This document shows positions 13,101 to 25,943 of a stretch of DNA of 64,000 nt, in pieces; position 1 is the stretch's first letter; every line of letters begins with the position of its first letter. Both the position numbers and the translations under genes were made by a program. Source of the DNA: Blasia pusilla (Eukaryota > Marchantiophyta > Marchantiopsida > Blasiales); the NCBI GenBank assembly GCA_050084515.1, contig CM114273.1, forward strand, positions 22,940,001 to 23,004,000, in the 5' to 3' direction. The notes under the pieces are model-generated. The model was not told where the DNA came from, made no database searches, and saw only the letters and a program-made list of their open reading frames with translations.

Positions 13101-15374
13101 GCCCCGTTCAAAGCCTGTACCAGATCATAAATACCACAAAACTTGAAAGTCCAATTTTCAAATGAATCGTGTGGTCCAATTCCAAAGGACACCCAAGCAC
13201 ATGGGTGATAGGCGATAAAATCTGGGAGGTATTTAAGGGTCTCCACGTATGCTACAATTAGTGGAATGAAATGAGGAACCTCAACAAATATGCATGAAAT
13301 ACCATCAGAGAAAAATGAGATATCACAGGGAACAAAGGGGCATCGATGCTAAGAAAATAGGTTTATGTACAATTTCCAATAAAACTTTAGAAATCGGACT
13401 TTATGGGTTGCACCGAAACGAAGAGGTCAGGGCACCTAAACCTTTTTAGAGGATGTTGGCCAAATTTTGTATTAGTGGGCGTAATCTTTATTTTTAAAAT
13501 AACATTTGTAAAATTATAAAAATTCTTATAATAATTTTAATGCGTGGATAAATTCTAAATGACCATTCTGTGTCTCGTCAAAACAATAATTTTAGCCGCC
13601 CTTAAAGTTATTTATCTGGTAGGTTTTCGAAATGCATTCATCGAAAGACCCCTCCATCCACATATGTCGATCTGTCCTTGGAATTAGCAGCTCTAGTCGG
13701 TCACGGAAACTGTCCCCGAGGCGAAGGAGGAGAAGAAGGTATTGACATGTGATCGACATCTTCGTCCAATTCTTTGGGTTGCTACATACTTACGTTCGCT
13801 CTTCCCTCGCTCCGCATCGTAGCGCGTCCCGGAGACGTACAACAAACGAGAGATGCCCTAGGGGAGCGTAACCTTGAAGAGCTTCGGAGCACATGTGTTT
13901 CCCTGTATTGTAATGGAATCATGGGAAACAGCAGTCCCGCTACTATATCTCTGCATGCAGCAGCATGTTGTGTTACTCCTTCATTCGCCCCAAAAGGAAG
14001 CGGAGAGGTCGATGACCGATCTCATCATTGACCATCGTCCAGCTTTCCAGGGCCTCGCCACGCATGCTGTGGCCAAATAACGACCCGCCCAACATCGCGC
14101 AACGAAAAGAGGGGCCCGAGACCGCGATGCCGGACGGAGATGTAGAAGACCCCACTGCCGGACGGGATGCAGTTCCTATGTGCGCTCCCAGAAATGTTCT
14201 GTTGTGCGCGAGTCGCGGTTCTTGGGACGAGAGCGGGAAGGTCCAAACTCGGGGTCGTGGGACCCCGAGTGGGTGCCGAGGAGGAATGGCTCCGATTTCG
14301 GTTATGAGCGCGACGCGAACGCAGCGGTAGAGCCGGGAAGTTTTGTTCATTCCAGATCAGCTTTCGACGGGACCCGAATCCGGGCCGTGAGAGGTCTACT
14401 CCTCCCGCCCTTTTACGTTTCGGTTTCGTCGCGCAGTCCTTCGAGGGACGATGTGGAGCGTGCGGGGACGCCTCGAGCCCGTCCGTCCTTCCATCCTCGC
14501 TTCATCACCTTCCTTTCTTGCGTCGTCGTGCGTGTGCGTCTGTTCCAGTCCAGTCCTCCGCGGGTGCTGCTGCTGCTGGGGTATGTGTGATGCAACACCA
14601 CGCGAACCCCCTGGCTCGCTTTCAGCACCGTATAATTATGCCTCTAATGTGCCACGACCGAGCGCGTCCTCTTTTGTTTGGCTTCCTCCGGAGGTGGTTG
14701 GTGGGTGGGCCCTGAACTCACTGTGGACACGGCCGTGCTGCGCCAAGATATGTGCTTGATGCTTTTACAGATATTATAACTCCTTTTCCATGGCTCTACC
14801 TTGGCGCTCGCTTTTGCATAGTAATGGCCTCCTCACTTACGCAGTTGCAGCTGATCTCTCCATGATCCACTGTCCTCGTCTTTCTCGAATAATTCATGCT
14901 TCTTTTGTCTCATTATGTCGGTCCGAAAATATGCACTCAATCCCTCCCCCCAGTGCCCCCACATGACACAAGAGGACAAATACTACGCGTGCTCGCTGGC
15001 TTGCTTTTGTCTTAAAAGAAAGGCTAAAACGCTTCTATATAGCACAGACGGGGGAAGTCGAGTTCGTTCCTCTAAATAGGGCGAGGTGATTGTCACATAT
15101 CTTCTCTCTGCGCAGGCACAGAGCATGAGGATGTGGAGCACCCGCGTGCATTTGTTTCCCAGCCTGTCTGAAAGCGTCTCGAAGCGTACTATCTAATAAT
15201 ACTCCCTCCGGCCGGCGACCCCCACCGGAGAGGCGGGTGGCGATGTCTCCGTGATGCTCGGGCCTTGCATTATCGCTTCCCGGAGGGTCTCTTGGAACAA
15301 GAAAATACGACGCTGATAGTCCGTTTTTGTGGGCAAGAGCCGGTCGACAGCGGGGACGTTGGGGAACGGGTCGG

Positions 15375-15409
15375 GAGTTTTACCAGTGCGAGTGGCACTG
15401 GTAAAACTC
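15375..15409. repeat. Perfect 15-bp inverted repeat (hairpin)
   Basis: The left arm GAGTTTTACCAGTGC (15375-15389) and right arm GCACTGGTAAAACTC (15395-15409) are exact reverse complements around a 5-base loop. No U-tract follows that would make it a bacterial-style terminator, and pairing does not extend into the flanks. It may be a foldback remnant or cruciform site. Confidence 0.8.
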
Positions 15410-17013
15410 TCGACTCTGTTTTTAAGTGTTCTCCATTTGCCGGTGCAGTGGCAGAGAAATCGGCCCAGCAGGTCTGTACTTTCCCGACGCAGTGCAGTCG
15501 TCAACGGTGATTCTGGAATTTTATCTGCTTGCTTTACGAAGTATGCCGGTACTGGCTGACCATATACTTGACGGGATCGCGTTGACGGGAAAACGAGTCG
15601 GGAAGTCGTTCACGGGATATGCCTTACAGACCCAAAGTCAGGCGTAGAGTACGGAAGATCTGAGGGAAAGGAAGACTCGTGAGGGAAGGACAGAATCCGA
15701 GGCTCTGCACCACGCCACGTCCTCCCTGGCACGCCACTCATTGACAGGACCCAAGCATGGATCCCGGTTCAGCCTCGATGATCCCATCTTTCTTGCCCGG
15801 GCCTGCCCCTGACCTGCCAGCTCCATGCCGCCGATGGAACATGGCATGGCTATGAGGTCGGATTGGTCTTGCCCGCAACTCATGACGCGTCAACCTTGGT
15901 ACGGACACACTACTGGTTCTGACCGATAGCCGGGAAAGGCAAGAAATTTCCCGTTGGTGGCCATGGGCGGTAGAGCAGTTATTGGACGGGGCGCAATAGC
16001 GGTTTGTTAGAAGTTGGCGTGGAGTCCAGATACACGATTTTGTTTCGGAACTTTCGGGCTCGCTCCCGTCGCCAATATTTATATCCATCCCCATATAAAT
16101 AAATAAATATATTCATATATATATATTTCGCTGCTTCTCGGTCTGTGTGTCAGAAGGGCACGACAAATTGCGGGATCGGATGCCACGGAGGCAATGAATA
16201 TTAGGCTTCTCTTCTCCACCATTCTCGTCTCTCGGTGATACTCCTATAAGCGCTCCTGCGTCTCTCGCTGCGCGCGTTGCTGATGATACGATAAGCGCGC
16301 CGCTGCAGCGCAGAAGTAAATTTGTCGCCATCCAAAAGTAGGGTTAAGTTTTCTCCACTGAGTCCACTGAGGCGCGGTGTAATCTGGGGGCGGATGAATC
16401 TAATGAGTCGGCGACGATCGGTGTTCTGGCCAGAGGTTGGGGCCGAAGCCCATTTGACCACAGCGACATATATTTATGAGCCACAGCCCGTTCCCGGTCG
16501 CTCAACGGGCTTGAGCCGGTGCCGCCTCGCCGGGGAGCGGGAAACGAGTCTGACCCTTCACCAGAAAAGATGCAAAGAAGTGGTGGCCGTGTCAGGATGT
16601 GCCAGCGGAGAAATCCCCCTCGCTCACCCCGTTGGAGCGGCCCGGCTCCATGGCACCTTTTGTCAACGCCGGGATAAGGTGCGGGGAGGCGGATGGGCGC
16701 CGGGAAAAGGTCGCCTCGGGGATTGTTCAGATGACCGGCTCCGTCGACCGGTCGTCCCTTGCCCGGCAGTTCCCGGTCGCTCGAGATCCCTCGCCGGTAA
16801 TTCGTATCGCCGGTATTTCATAGAAACCGGCCGGGATGGAGATGTGCTTACCGGGGAAAGTAGTTTGCGTTTACAACAAGCAGCTGGTTTGCGAGGGAAG
16901 CAGTCACAATTTCAGAAATCTATCTGCCACGTGCCGAGCTTCCGATTCCTCGCGCGTTGCCCTATCCGCTCCGGTCGCCAAGTGAGAAAGCCAGCCCCAA
17001 TCTCTTTTCCTCC

Positions 17014-17022
17014 AAACCCTAA
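17014..17022 (+). promoter_or_regulatory. Telo-box in a 5'-UTR-like context
   Basis: AAACCCTAA follows 'ctcttttcctcc' and is followed by GC-rich 'ggcgcgcgcc', a layout often seen in plant 5' untranslated regions. I could not find an exon chain downstream, so a gene start here is only a possibility. Confidence 0.25.
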
Positions 17023-17400
17023 AAGCCTACGGCGCGCGCCAGATCCCTACTCCCGAGATCACTGTGATACTAGTCGTAGCCTAGAAGTGGGTGTGTCTAG
17101 GACCTATTCTTACACGTGATATGTGGCAAGGACTAGTACTAGGTACCTATGGACTGGGCGGTCTTGTCACATCATTCGTGGTCGTGCTTGACGGCCGAAA
17201 GCTATGGGTATCGGGTGCCATCTTTACTGGAGGGGAAGGTGAGGCTGTCGTACACGGTTATTAGCGGAACTGCTCGTGGGATTCTTGCTCCTTGGATTTC
17301 ATAGAGTGAGTGGGTGAATCCTTTTTGCAAGTTGCCATATATAAATCTTCTCTGTTATATAGGTCCATGGAGTGGCGTGTCATGTTATGGAATGGAGCAC

Positions 17401-20100
17401 TCTGCTTGTCTAATTTAAGTTCGAGAGAATAATTTTATTATCATTCGAGAATACATTAGTCGTACTATAAATATTTAAACCATTTTTTACATACATTCTT
17501 CCCAATTTTTTTGAGATCTTATGTTTCTTGAGTGATATGAGTCCATCTTTTCTTATGGATTGGGTTCGTTTATAATTGGAAATGATTGATGTGTCCTTTT
17601 TTTCCACCTTTTTTAATTAAAATCATTAATTGAATTTTTCATTTGTGCATAGCAAGACGTATGCATGTACCTGCATGGTGTGGTAGATGCCATTAATCAT
17701 TAGTTTTTGACTATCAAAACTAGTATTGTTCTAGGAAGTGATTTGCAAAATTGGTTTTGTGCAAGTTTAAAATCAATGCCTCTTAGCTCATTCTTCTTAT
17801 TCTTGGAGCAGATTATTTTCTTTTCAAGATTGAAATTGTGTGCAAAACCGAGTAACTTGGTCTACTGCTTGAATGTAAATTCAATGTGCATAAATCTATC
17901 TGATTATGGGAGAGTGCCTTCTTGATTTACAAACACCTCTCTGCTTGATACATGTCAACTAGGCAACAAAAAAATGTTTCACATGCTACGGGCTACAAGA
18001 AAAAGATTTGAATTAATGTGAAACATCATTAATCTCTTCCCTTCACGGGCTATACACTAGCTCTTCAAACACTTTTTTCTTTTCTCATACATCGTGAGGG
18101 CACTTTACTAAAACTTTCTATTAATAAACACCTCTGGTTTTCTATCGATTTGTGACTTCTTCTAATATTAAGTTTAAAAAAATAGGTAGAAAGTACATCA
18201 ATCCGAAAAGACTCAAGAAGTAGAGATGGAAAAATGTAGATTGAACATAACTGAAAGTACTCAAGATCTATCATGACTTTTACACTTGCATTGACAAATA
18301 GAAAAATTGGAAACCATTAATAAGGGAAAATAGGGAGAATGTTCACCACTTCTAAATTGGCACAAGAAAAAAGTTAAAATAGAAACAAATAATATAGAAT
18401 GGTACCTCAAACTGATCGAGAAACACCTCATATTTTCATTGAATACATAGGTTCGAATCTAAGATGGTGTTGTTATTTGTGACCTTGATTCTATCTAGTC
18501 CATTCTTGTATCTATTGGATTTACAACCACAAATCTCTTCGTAAGAATATTTTTTATGGATTTGAGATTATAAGGTCTTACCATCTTGGTCAATCGCTCT
18601 AACTTGTTCTAAGGAGTACATTCCATGAAGCTCCACATGATGACGACTATGAGAGGGGAATTCACATAAATCAAACATTTTGTGTCAATACTCAAAAAGA
18701 ATAAGATTGTAAATGAACATTTTTGGTTATTTGGAGGGCTTAAGTTATTTTTTCAAGATATCCACACCCATGATTTTCGTGAGCAAATTTTCTCTACAAT
18801 CTAGCCATGAAGCAATCTACATTGAATGATGAGATGATGCATTAACATATAGTTGTTATGAGAAAAAAAACCTTGAAGTAGCATGATTTCTCACTATGAA
18901 TTAGAGCTTCAACAATGAAGCTATTGATAGTTGCAAACAAAAAAAATCTGAAAATTTGCAAAATATTTGCTTGAGAGGGCCTAGAGTGCAACATGATTAT
19001 GTTTGAAGGTCCCTCAACCAAACTAAGTAAACAACGCTCCTAATTTCCCCAATATTTTAGTTAGGTTTTGAGCAAGAAACATGATGATATAATGCACCCT
19101 ATCTAGAAAATAACTTCACAAGTGGAAGGAATCTATGATTACTTCCAAAGAGAAAATTATGTGGAGAACCACAGGATCCCCAATCATCCTCACACCTTAA
19201 CATCCTCGAGCTATAGTTCAAGAAGGGTTGGAAGTGATTAGTGAAGGAGAACAACTTCAAAAAATTTCAATAAGTCAAGCCAACTTCAAACCATAGACAT
19301 GTTGCCCTTCGTGGAGGGTTTTAACCATTGCATCATGCAAATTAAGAACGGAAACAATCATTTCTTATTCTCTTTAATCATTTGAAAGCCATGTTTGAGT
19401 TAATTAGTGGACGACATGCTCGAAAAAATCAAAGATGAATTAGCTCAAACTCAAGCATTAAAACGCTTTGAGTATATGAGTTCCCATTTCTAATCAAAAT
19501 TGTGGGACTCAATGGAAAAAAGAGGCCTCAATAAAAAGCGGATGATGGAAAACCCATCCGGAATACAAAAAAACGTGCACTCAAAGAGTGGAATACGTGA
19601 AGGCAATAATGGGCCTGGAAAAAGAAATGGGGGTTATCCCTCTATCGGCTAAACTCAACAACAACAACATAGACAATATCAACAACATATAGAGAGACGT
19701 GACTACCATCAAGTGGCCTCTAACGCAGGCGTCTCCCATAGCTTGAGCTCGCCGCAAAAGCCCATACGCTTTAGCACGTTGCAAAGGTGTGAAGACCCGT
19801 TACATACAATAGAGAATCGCAACATCTAAAGACAGCCCGTTTCTCGCCAAGAGATGAAGGACACAAATTATAAGGAATCCATCATGAATGATCTCTAGCC
19901 ACTTTCTTGCTCAACAAGAGCCACATGGAAAGGGTCCCCTCCTATGGGTATCATGGTTCCATTAAAGTGGGGCGCCCACTTTTTCTTCCATTAAAGTTCT
20001 CGTCTCCAAGAATCCGTTTTTTAAACTTATAATGAGTTCCCATCACCCTTTTATGCAAACCTTATTTTTCTTCCATTAAAGCTGAATTGCATAAAACAAA
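17401..20100. other. AT-rich DNA without recognisable gene
   Basis: Composition switches to AT-rich. No open frame exceeds 75 codons and none carries a motif. A short 'gatggaaaacccatc' block near 19545 is shared with 8758 and suggests an old dispersed repeat. Confidence 0.55.
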
Positions 20101-23100
20101 TACGGGATCGTAAGTCCAACCCCTACAACCCCTACCTACAGAATCCCAACTGCGATCCGGAGGGAGGGACGACGCGGGGGACGCCTGATGCGATGAATTC
20201 CAACTAAATACTCTCGCCTCACCGGCACCCGCTTGACATCACCGCTCACGTCCGTCGATCCGATCTCCGTTCCCCCCTATGACGCCTTATCGGATGACTT
20301 CTTCTTATCTGAAGAAATCTCGGTTTCGTGGACCAACAACGAACGGGGACGGGACAAGAGTTTGTCCTGTCCGTCTCGCTCGCTACCAGCTGGCGGGCCT
20401 TCCTCGCCCGCCAGCCCTACCGCTGGATAACAACTGGTTAAGACGGACGGACGGACGGTATGGGTGAAATAGTGCACGAGAAAGGGACAGGAAGCGGTAT
20501 TTTTATTTTAAATCTGGTTTTGGCATGTGGACCGGTGCTGATTTATTTGAAAGCTTATTGTATCTTGAACAAACAACTACCACGCCTGTCCCGAACCAAA
20601 CCTACTACTACTACCCCTTGGAAAAGTTACAATTTCGCCGTCGCTCGCTAGCTCCTCCACTGTGTTCTTATTTGAACACTTCTCATTTTATAATGCCCTT
20701 TTGGGTCTTGTGCCTCTCGGCGTTGGATTTCTTTTTCTTTCTTTGTTCATACACCCGGGCCCTGATATCCGCTTGGAGAATCTTCCCGCGTCGTGGAAAA
20801 TAAGAAACCTTCCGGGATTTTAAACGAAAAAGCGGCCCTGCAACACGTATGTTTCGGTATATATAATTGACTTTAATAGAAGTCCATGCACGGCGTTCAA
20901 AGGAATAAATTTTCATTTAAACATATTTTTTAAGGCGCTAGTAAGTTGTGATACTAAATTGTAGTATAGATTATACTCGGAATTTACGTTATTTTCCAAA
21001 AAGTTTTAAGTTTCATTTTAAATTATTTCAAACGATTTTATTGGCTAACAAGGTAAGGGATCTAGAATGTCAGGTATCAATACAAAAGGAGTTTGCAAAA
21101 GAAAAGGATATTTTTTAAATATAAATGAAAATTTTTATTTCATCTCTTAAAATGGCACATGTCAAAAATTGAAGTATAATTATCAATCCTAGGAGAAGGA
21201 ATTCAATGAATCAATCTAGAGACTTTCGACTATTTCGATATAGATCAAGAGACTTCCAACTATTGAGAAGATCAATTGAAATGAATCTTAATCTATATCA
21301 TGCTGAAGATTTCTTCTCTTGATCTATATCAAAATTCAAACCAATGTAAGAGATACAAGAGACTTTCGACTATGTCGCCTTCGCATAAACTGCATAGAGC
21401 TTGCATTCTAAACACTTACCTAGAGTAGGCATAAATTGAATCACATTATTGGGTAAAGAAGAATATCAAGGAGTTGACAAACATCAAGTTATGATGTCTG
21501 CATCTCTTGCTTATATTTTAAGCATAATTCCCTATTTAGTACATAGAAATGGTCCAAAAATAGATTACCATAATAACAACCTCCCTCTTCTCTTGGTGTA
21601 AAACCAATACATATGAGGAGTCTCTAAGCCCTTCATCCTCTCTATTATGCCTAAATCTCTATTTAGATAAGGTCACATAAAGGAAATTATGTACACCCTT
21701 GCACCAAACGCTTGGTCCTCATCCTCCTCCCCTGAATTTACAAGCAAAAGAGACCATATAATTGATGGTTAAGGTGATACACTACCTCCATAGTATATAA
21801 CATGGCCTCCTAGAGATTTGCAACATATATTTGTGGACCATACTTCCCTCGATGCATGCCTTCTCCACCACGAATTTATTGAATATCCACATGTATAGCT
21901 CTACAAAATACATCCATTTATAAGATATACATGTGACTTACAAGTCTACAAGTCTCTTGTGAAAACAAATGCACCTCTAGAGATGCTTGAAAAAAAAAAC
22001 ATTGATTCATGTTCAAGAGGAGAAGAAGGGATTTAAATTTAATCGGGAGAATTTCTTGGACGAGTATTTTAAAAATATCGTTCAATGAAATAACACTTTT
22101 AAACACATGTTGCACTTACGGCGTTCACCAGGGAAAGGAGTTACCATAAATGATTCTTCAAGTTAGATTTTTATTTACTACGAAAATATTGGGAAATAGT
22201 AATCATATGAAAGGAGAAAGTTTAAGTTTCCGGATTCGATTCAATGAGGAAGAATACAAAAATATCATTAAGATTGGAAAAGAAATGAGAGATGGAAATG
22301 AGAAACTTGAGAGGATATTGGCTTTGGAAAATGGTGGGAGGAATTTGATCAGAAATTGGGGAGGTGGGGTTGGGCAAGGGAAAGAATCATTCATCTCTTC
22401 CTAAACGATCAAGGGATAAGAGATAGGGAAGTACAACTAGGATTCTCTTAGAAACCAGATACAAGGTTGTTTTCGTCCTAAATGAAAAGGTTGCAGTTTC
22501 CAAAAAGGAAAGAGCTTTTTATAAACTTTGAAGAAAGGAGGACATGGATGAAAGTTGAGAGTTATTAAAAAGAAGGAGATAACCGTTTTTTATTCATACA
22601 TGCATAGTAGAACGTTGGATTAGCATAGAATGCCAGGCTCTTAGTTTCGTAAGAGAAAATTGTCCATCAAATAAAGTAGAAAAATTGTCATCAAGCGATG
22701 TGTGCTGATTTTTACGTGTGTGGACATATATACATAAGAATGATTAAATTAATCGGTAGGTTCTGCTCAAGTTTTTAAAAGATCTACTGTGAGAGAAAAA
22801 TGTAGAAAGTATGTGGTCATTGAAGGACTTTACTGAAATGAGGAAAATGAGATATTTATGGTGAAATTGGAAATAAGGTTGTGCGTATTGTACGGGGAAC
22901 AAGGCCATAAAAGTGGGAGTTTGAAAGTTGCGTAATTTGATTTTTCATTTGAAAAGAGAAAACGGGAAAAATAGATGAAAAAGGGGATTTGATGGTCTCC
23001 AAAAACCCTGCCCGAGACGGACAAGTCGGGATTTCCAAAGCGAATGAACAGTGGCGCATGACTGATCTCCGGTATTTAACAATGGAAAATGCCACAATTT

Positions 23101-25100
23101 AATTACATTGAATTGTATTGTAGGAGTTCTCGGCAGATTCTCATAATTTGTCCTCGAACTTGCTCCCGGGGGCTCGTCCGTTCTTTTCGCGACGTCCGTA
23201 CACTCCAGTTCCGTATCCTTCAGTGTCAGCCCGCATGGGGCCCGTCTTCTGCATGACCACTCGATGTCTGCGGGACAATAGCGACCTGCCGACGGATTGT
23301 GGGCATGGAAATTCATTTCCGGGGTAGCACCGCTTCACTGGTCTTGTGTTTCAGCTCGCGCAGGCGCAGGACAGTCCGTCCGCCTGTCCTCCGTCCCTTT
23401 TAATGAGGCCGAGTCCGTCAGATTCATGGGCCCCCGAACGAGGTTCTGGTCCTTGGTTGCGAGGGAAGCGTCGCAGGGTAAAGGAACGGAGTCCTTGAGA
23501 ATTGTGATCATAAGGAGTTGGCGGCGTATGAGATCCCGTGAGACAGCCTGACACCATATTCCAGGGCCGGGAAAGTGGCTAGGCGCGTCTGGGTTGTGCT
23601 ATGAAGAGAGAGAGAGAGGTCACAAGCAATTTTCCTATCTTTGCCGTGTCCTAAATTCTTCTTATATCCAGCACATCTACCCATGTATGTATGTGAGTAC
23701 GGTCTGCCACAAGGGGGACGATGCCATGTTCCTTCTGAGTACCTGAAGTGCAGTCGGCGGGAGGTTGGCTGCAGACTCGACCGGGCCGTGATTACATTCC
23801 CGGCCACTTGGGCTGCAGTTTGACCTTCCCGTCCAGTGCCGACAATGGCCGTACGTATGGCCATAGATCGATGGATGGATGTCATGGGAACGCCCCCCCT
23901 CCTCACCTATCTCTTTCAAGATTCCCGACAGGCCCTGAAAAGCTGTTCGGCAACCGGACTTCCAGGTTACATTCTATTTCTGTGCTCTCGTCTCTCTACT
24001 CGCCGGACCATCTGGTGCCCTGTCACCTCCTACAGGTGAATGTATGCTGGCTCTCTGGAGAAATTTACTCTGAGAGGTGAGCTATACTACATACTCCGTA
24101 AGGAGGTGCATGTACGGTTGAATTTGGGAGAATTCCGGTCCGGTCTTGGGGTCGTCCCAATGCCGGGTAATGACGAAGTACGTTCTCGGAATAATATCAT
24201 TAAACGCTCATAATGAAAGAAACTAAAAAACCCCGAGGAAATATGATTGAAAAGTTGGGCCGTTCCTACTCTGTCCGCCGGGCCGGACCGGCGGACCTAA
24301 GGGAAAGTCGACGAGTACACGGGCAGGTCCTGAGGCCGAGCCGGATGAGGTCTCGACTCATGGCCACATTCGAAGACCTGGGATTGCCGGTCACCTCGTC
24401 TGTCTCTCCTGATGTGCCTGCGGATGGACAGACGTTCTGACGCGTCGATGCGATTCTTCTCTCAGTGCCACATGCCCGGTCCAGATTCCGGCGGGCCTAC
24501 CGGGGCTACAGTGCGATATAATCGCCAGCGGTGCTGTGCAGACCGCCGGTTCCTCCATTCCGTCGACCGTTGCATGTCGGCATTATTACCTAACAAAAGG
24601 TGATAAGCAGACGTCGCCGATTATTGGACGTCAACAGGCCCGGCGCATATCCCGCATCCAACCGGTTCTTTCTCGCCTGCCGTCGGCGAAGGTCGCCGAC
24701 GAGAAATGCTCCCGCCGGTGGACCATCCCGGTACAGGTATTTTCCCCTACCGCAGCACTGGACAAAACGAGCCGAGAAGGACCTCTGGTCTGAAGCCGAC
24801 GGTTCGGAAGCCCTGACATGCAGTCAAAAGGAGTCGCTGGCCTACCGATAAAATCACCGACGTTAAAGTAGAAGTAACCGGCAAGGTGGTGAAGATCGCG
24901 GTTGAGGACAAATCCCAGTGTCGTCGGCGGCCAATGAGGGCTGGTCGTCTGCACTCTACAGCAATCGCAAGAAGAGAAAAAGACGACAGGAGACCCCCTC
25001 CTTCCCCCATCTCCCACCCGCCTTGGTGCCTTACCATCGCTTACGCGCTTATCAGATCAAGAGGGGCGCTCACGTATCAAATCGTGCAGGGACGGTGATA
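20101..25100. other. Alternating GC-rich and AT-rich intergenic DNA
   Basis: GC-rich blocks at 20.1-20.85 kb and 23.0-25.1 kb flank an AT-rich block at 20.9-22.9 kb. A (ggac)n run lies at 20447-20458. No frame carries a domain. The last kilobase may include distal promoter of the TOPLESS gene. Confidence 0.5.
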
Positions 25101-25113
25101 CGGGCAGAGCTCG

Positions 25114-25335
25114 TATATAAGATAGCTCCGGCCCTGCGGGTGTATAAGATAAGCGCGTCGCTGTGGTAGCCGAGGAGAGGCGAGGAGGCCGACCATATAA
25201 TGGGCCGAAGGCGCGCTCGGGCGGTCGATAGCATCCATCCTCCACTCCCACGCGCCGCGCCCTTCGTCCGTCTCTCCCTCCCTCCCGAGTGCGCACTCTG
25301 CTCTCTCTCTTCTCTCTGCTGCGCTCACTACCCTC
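25114..25335 (+). promoter_or_regulatory. Probable core promoter and CT-rich leader of the TOPLESS gene
   Basis: Three TATA-like boxes stand in a row: TATATAA at 25114-25120, TATAAGAT at 25143 and ATATAA at 25195-25200. A TGGGCC site II-like element starts at 25201. A CT-rich tract at 25255-25335 resembles plant 5' leaders. The first ATG of the TOPLESS frame lies about 600 bases further on, so a long leader or a leader intron is implied. The actual start site cannot be read from sequence. Confidence 0.45.
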
Positions 25336-25943
25336 TCTGGTCGCTAGCTATCTCTCTCAACCCCTGCGTATGAGTGTCTGTGTGAGTGTTAGTGTATGCC
25401 GAGAACTGCTCGCTCGCACGCTCGCCGCGCGTGCTGCTCAGCGGAGGCGGAGCAACGAGGCTTTGTAATCCAAGCGAAGGGTGGTATTCACGGGAGTTTC
25501 GGCATTCTAATCTGTGGATTTGGAGAGCAGCTCGGAGGGAGGTTATCGCCTGGTGGTAGTGTTTCTGTGGTTTACTTGGTGCGGTTCGGAGGCTTCGGCG
25601 CTTCCCAAGAGTGTTTGTGAAGGACAACGGGGAAGGGTGGAAAGGTGGAGGAGGATCTTTGAGCGGGGGGAAGGGGAGTTTCGAGGACTAACATCGTTGC
25701 GGCCGTGAAGTTGGCTTACCGTATTGGGTTTGTACAAGTCTGGAGTATTCGAGGAGGTCGGGGTGCCGGGTTTTGGATAGCAGTTCCGAAGGAGGGCACA
25801 GATGTGAGAGCCGGCGTCTCACCAGCGACGAAGTTTTCTGGCAAGCGTAGGAACGGATTTGGGAGGCTGCGAAAGGGAAATCATGCGGCGGTGAATTAGC
25901 GCTAGATCCGCTTGCTGCACAGGTGGAATAGGAATAGGAAACA

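Larger units (their letters stand above)
10106..17400. other. Long GC-rich region without supported gene
   Basis: It contains a (ggat)n microsatellite at about 10119-10141, an AT-rich interior at 12.2-13.7 kb, a perfect hairpin at 15375-15409 and a telo-box at 17014. Many open frames exist (10273-10833, 14180-14590, 16322-17119) but they overlap on both strands, are Arg/Ser/Pro-rich and show no domain. They are typical chance frames of GC-rich DNA. Confidence 0.5.

Noticed and set aside
16322-17119. 265-codon plus-strand frame
   Set aside because: Long but dominated by Arg, Pro, Gly and Ser, with no recognisable motif, and it runs through a telo-box region that looks like an untranslated leader.
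23508-23906. 132-codon minus-strand frame upstream of TOPLESS
   Set aside because: No domain, overlapping frames on the other strand, no splice-compatible neighbours.
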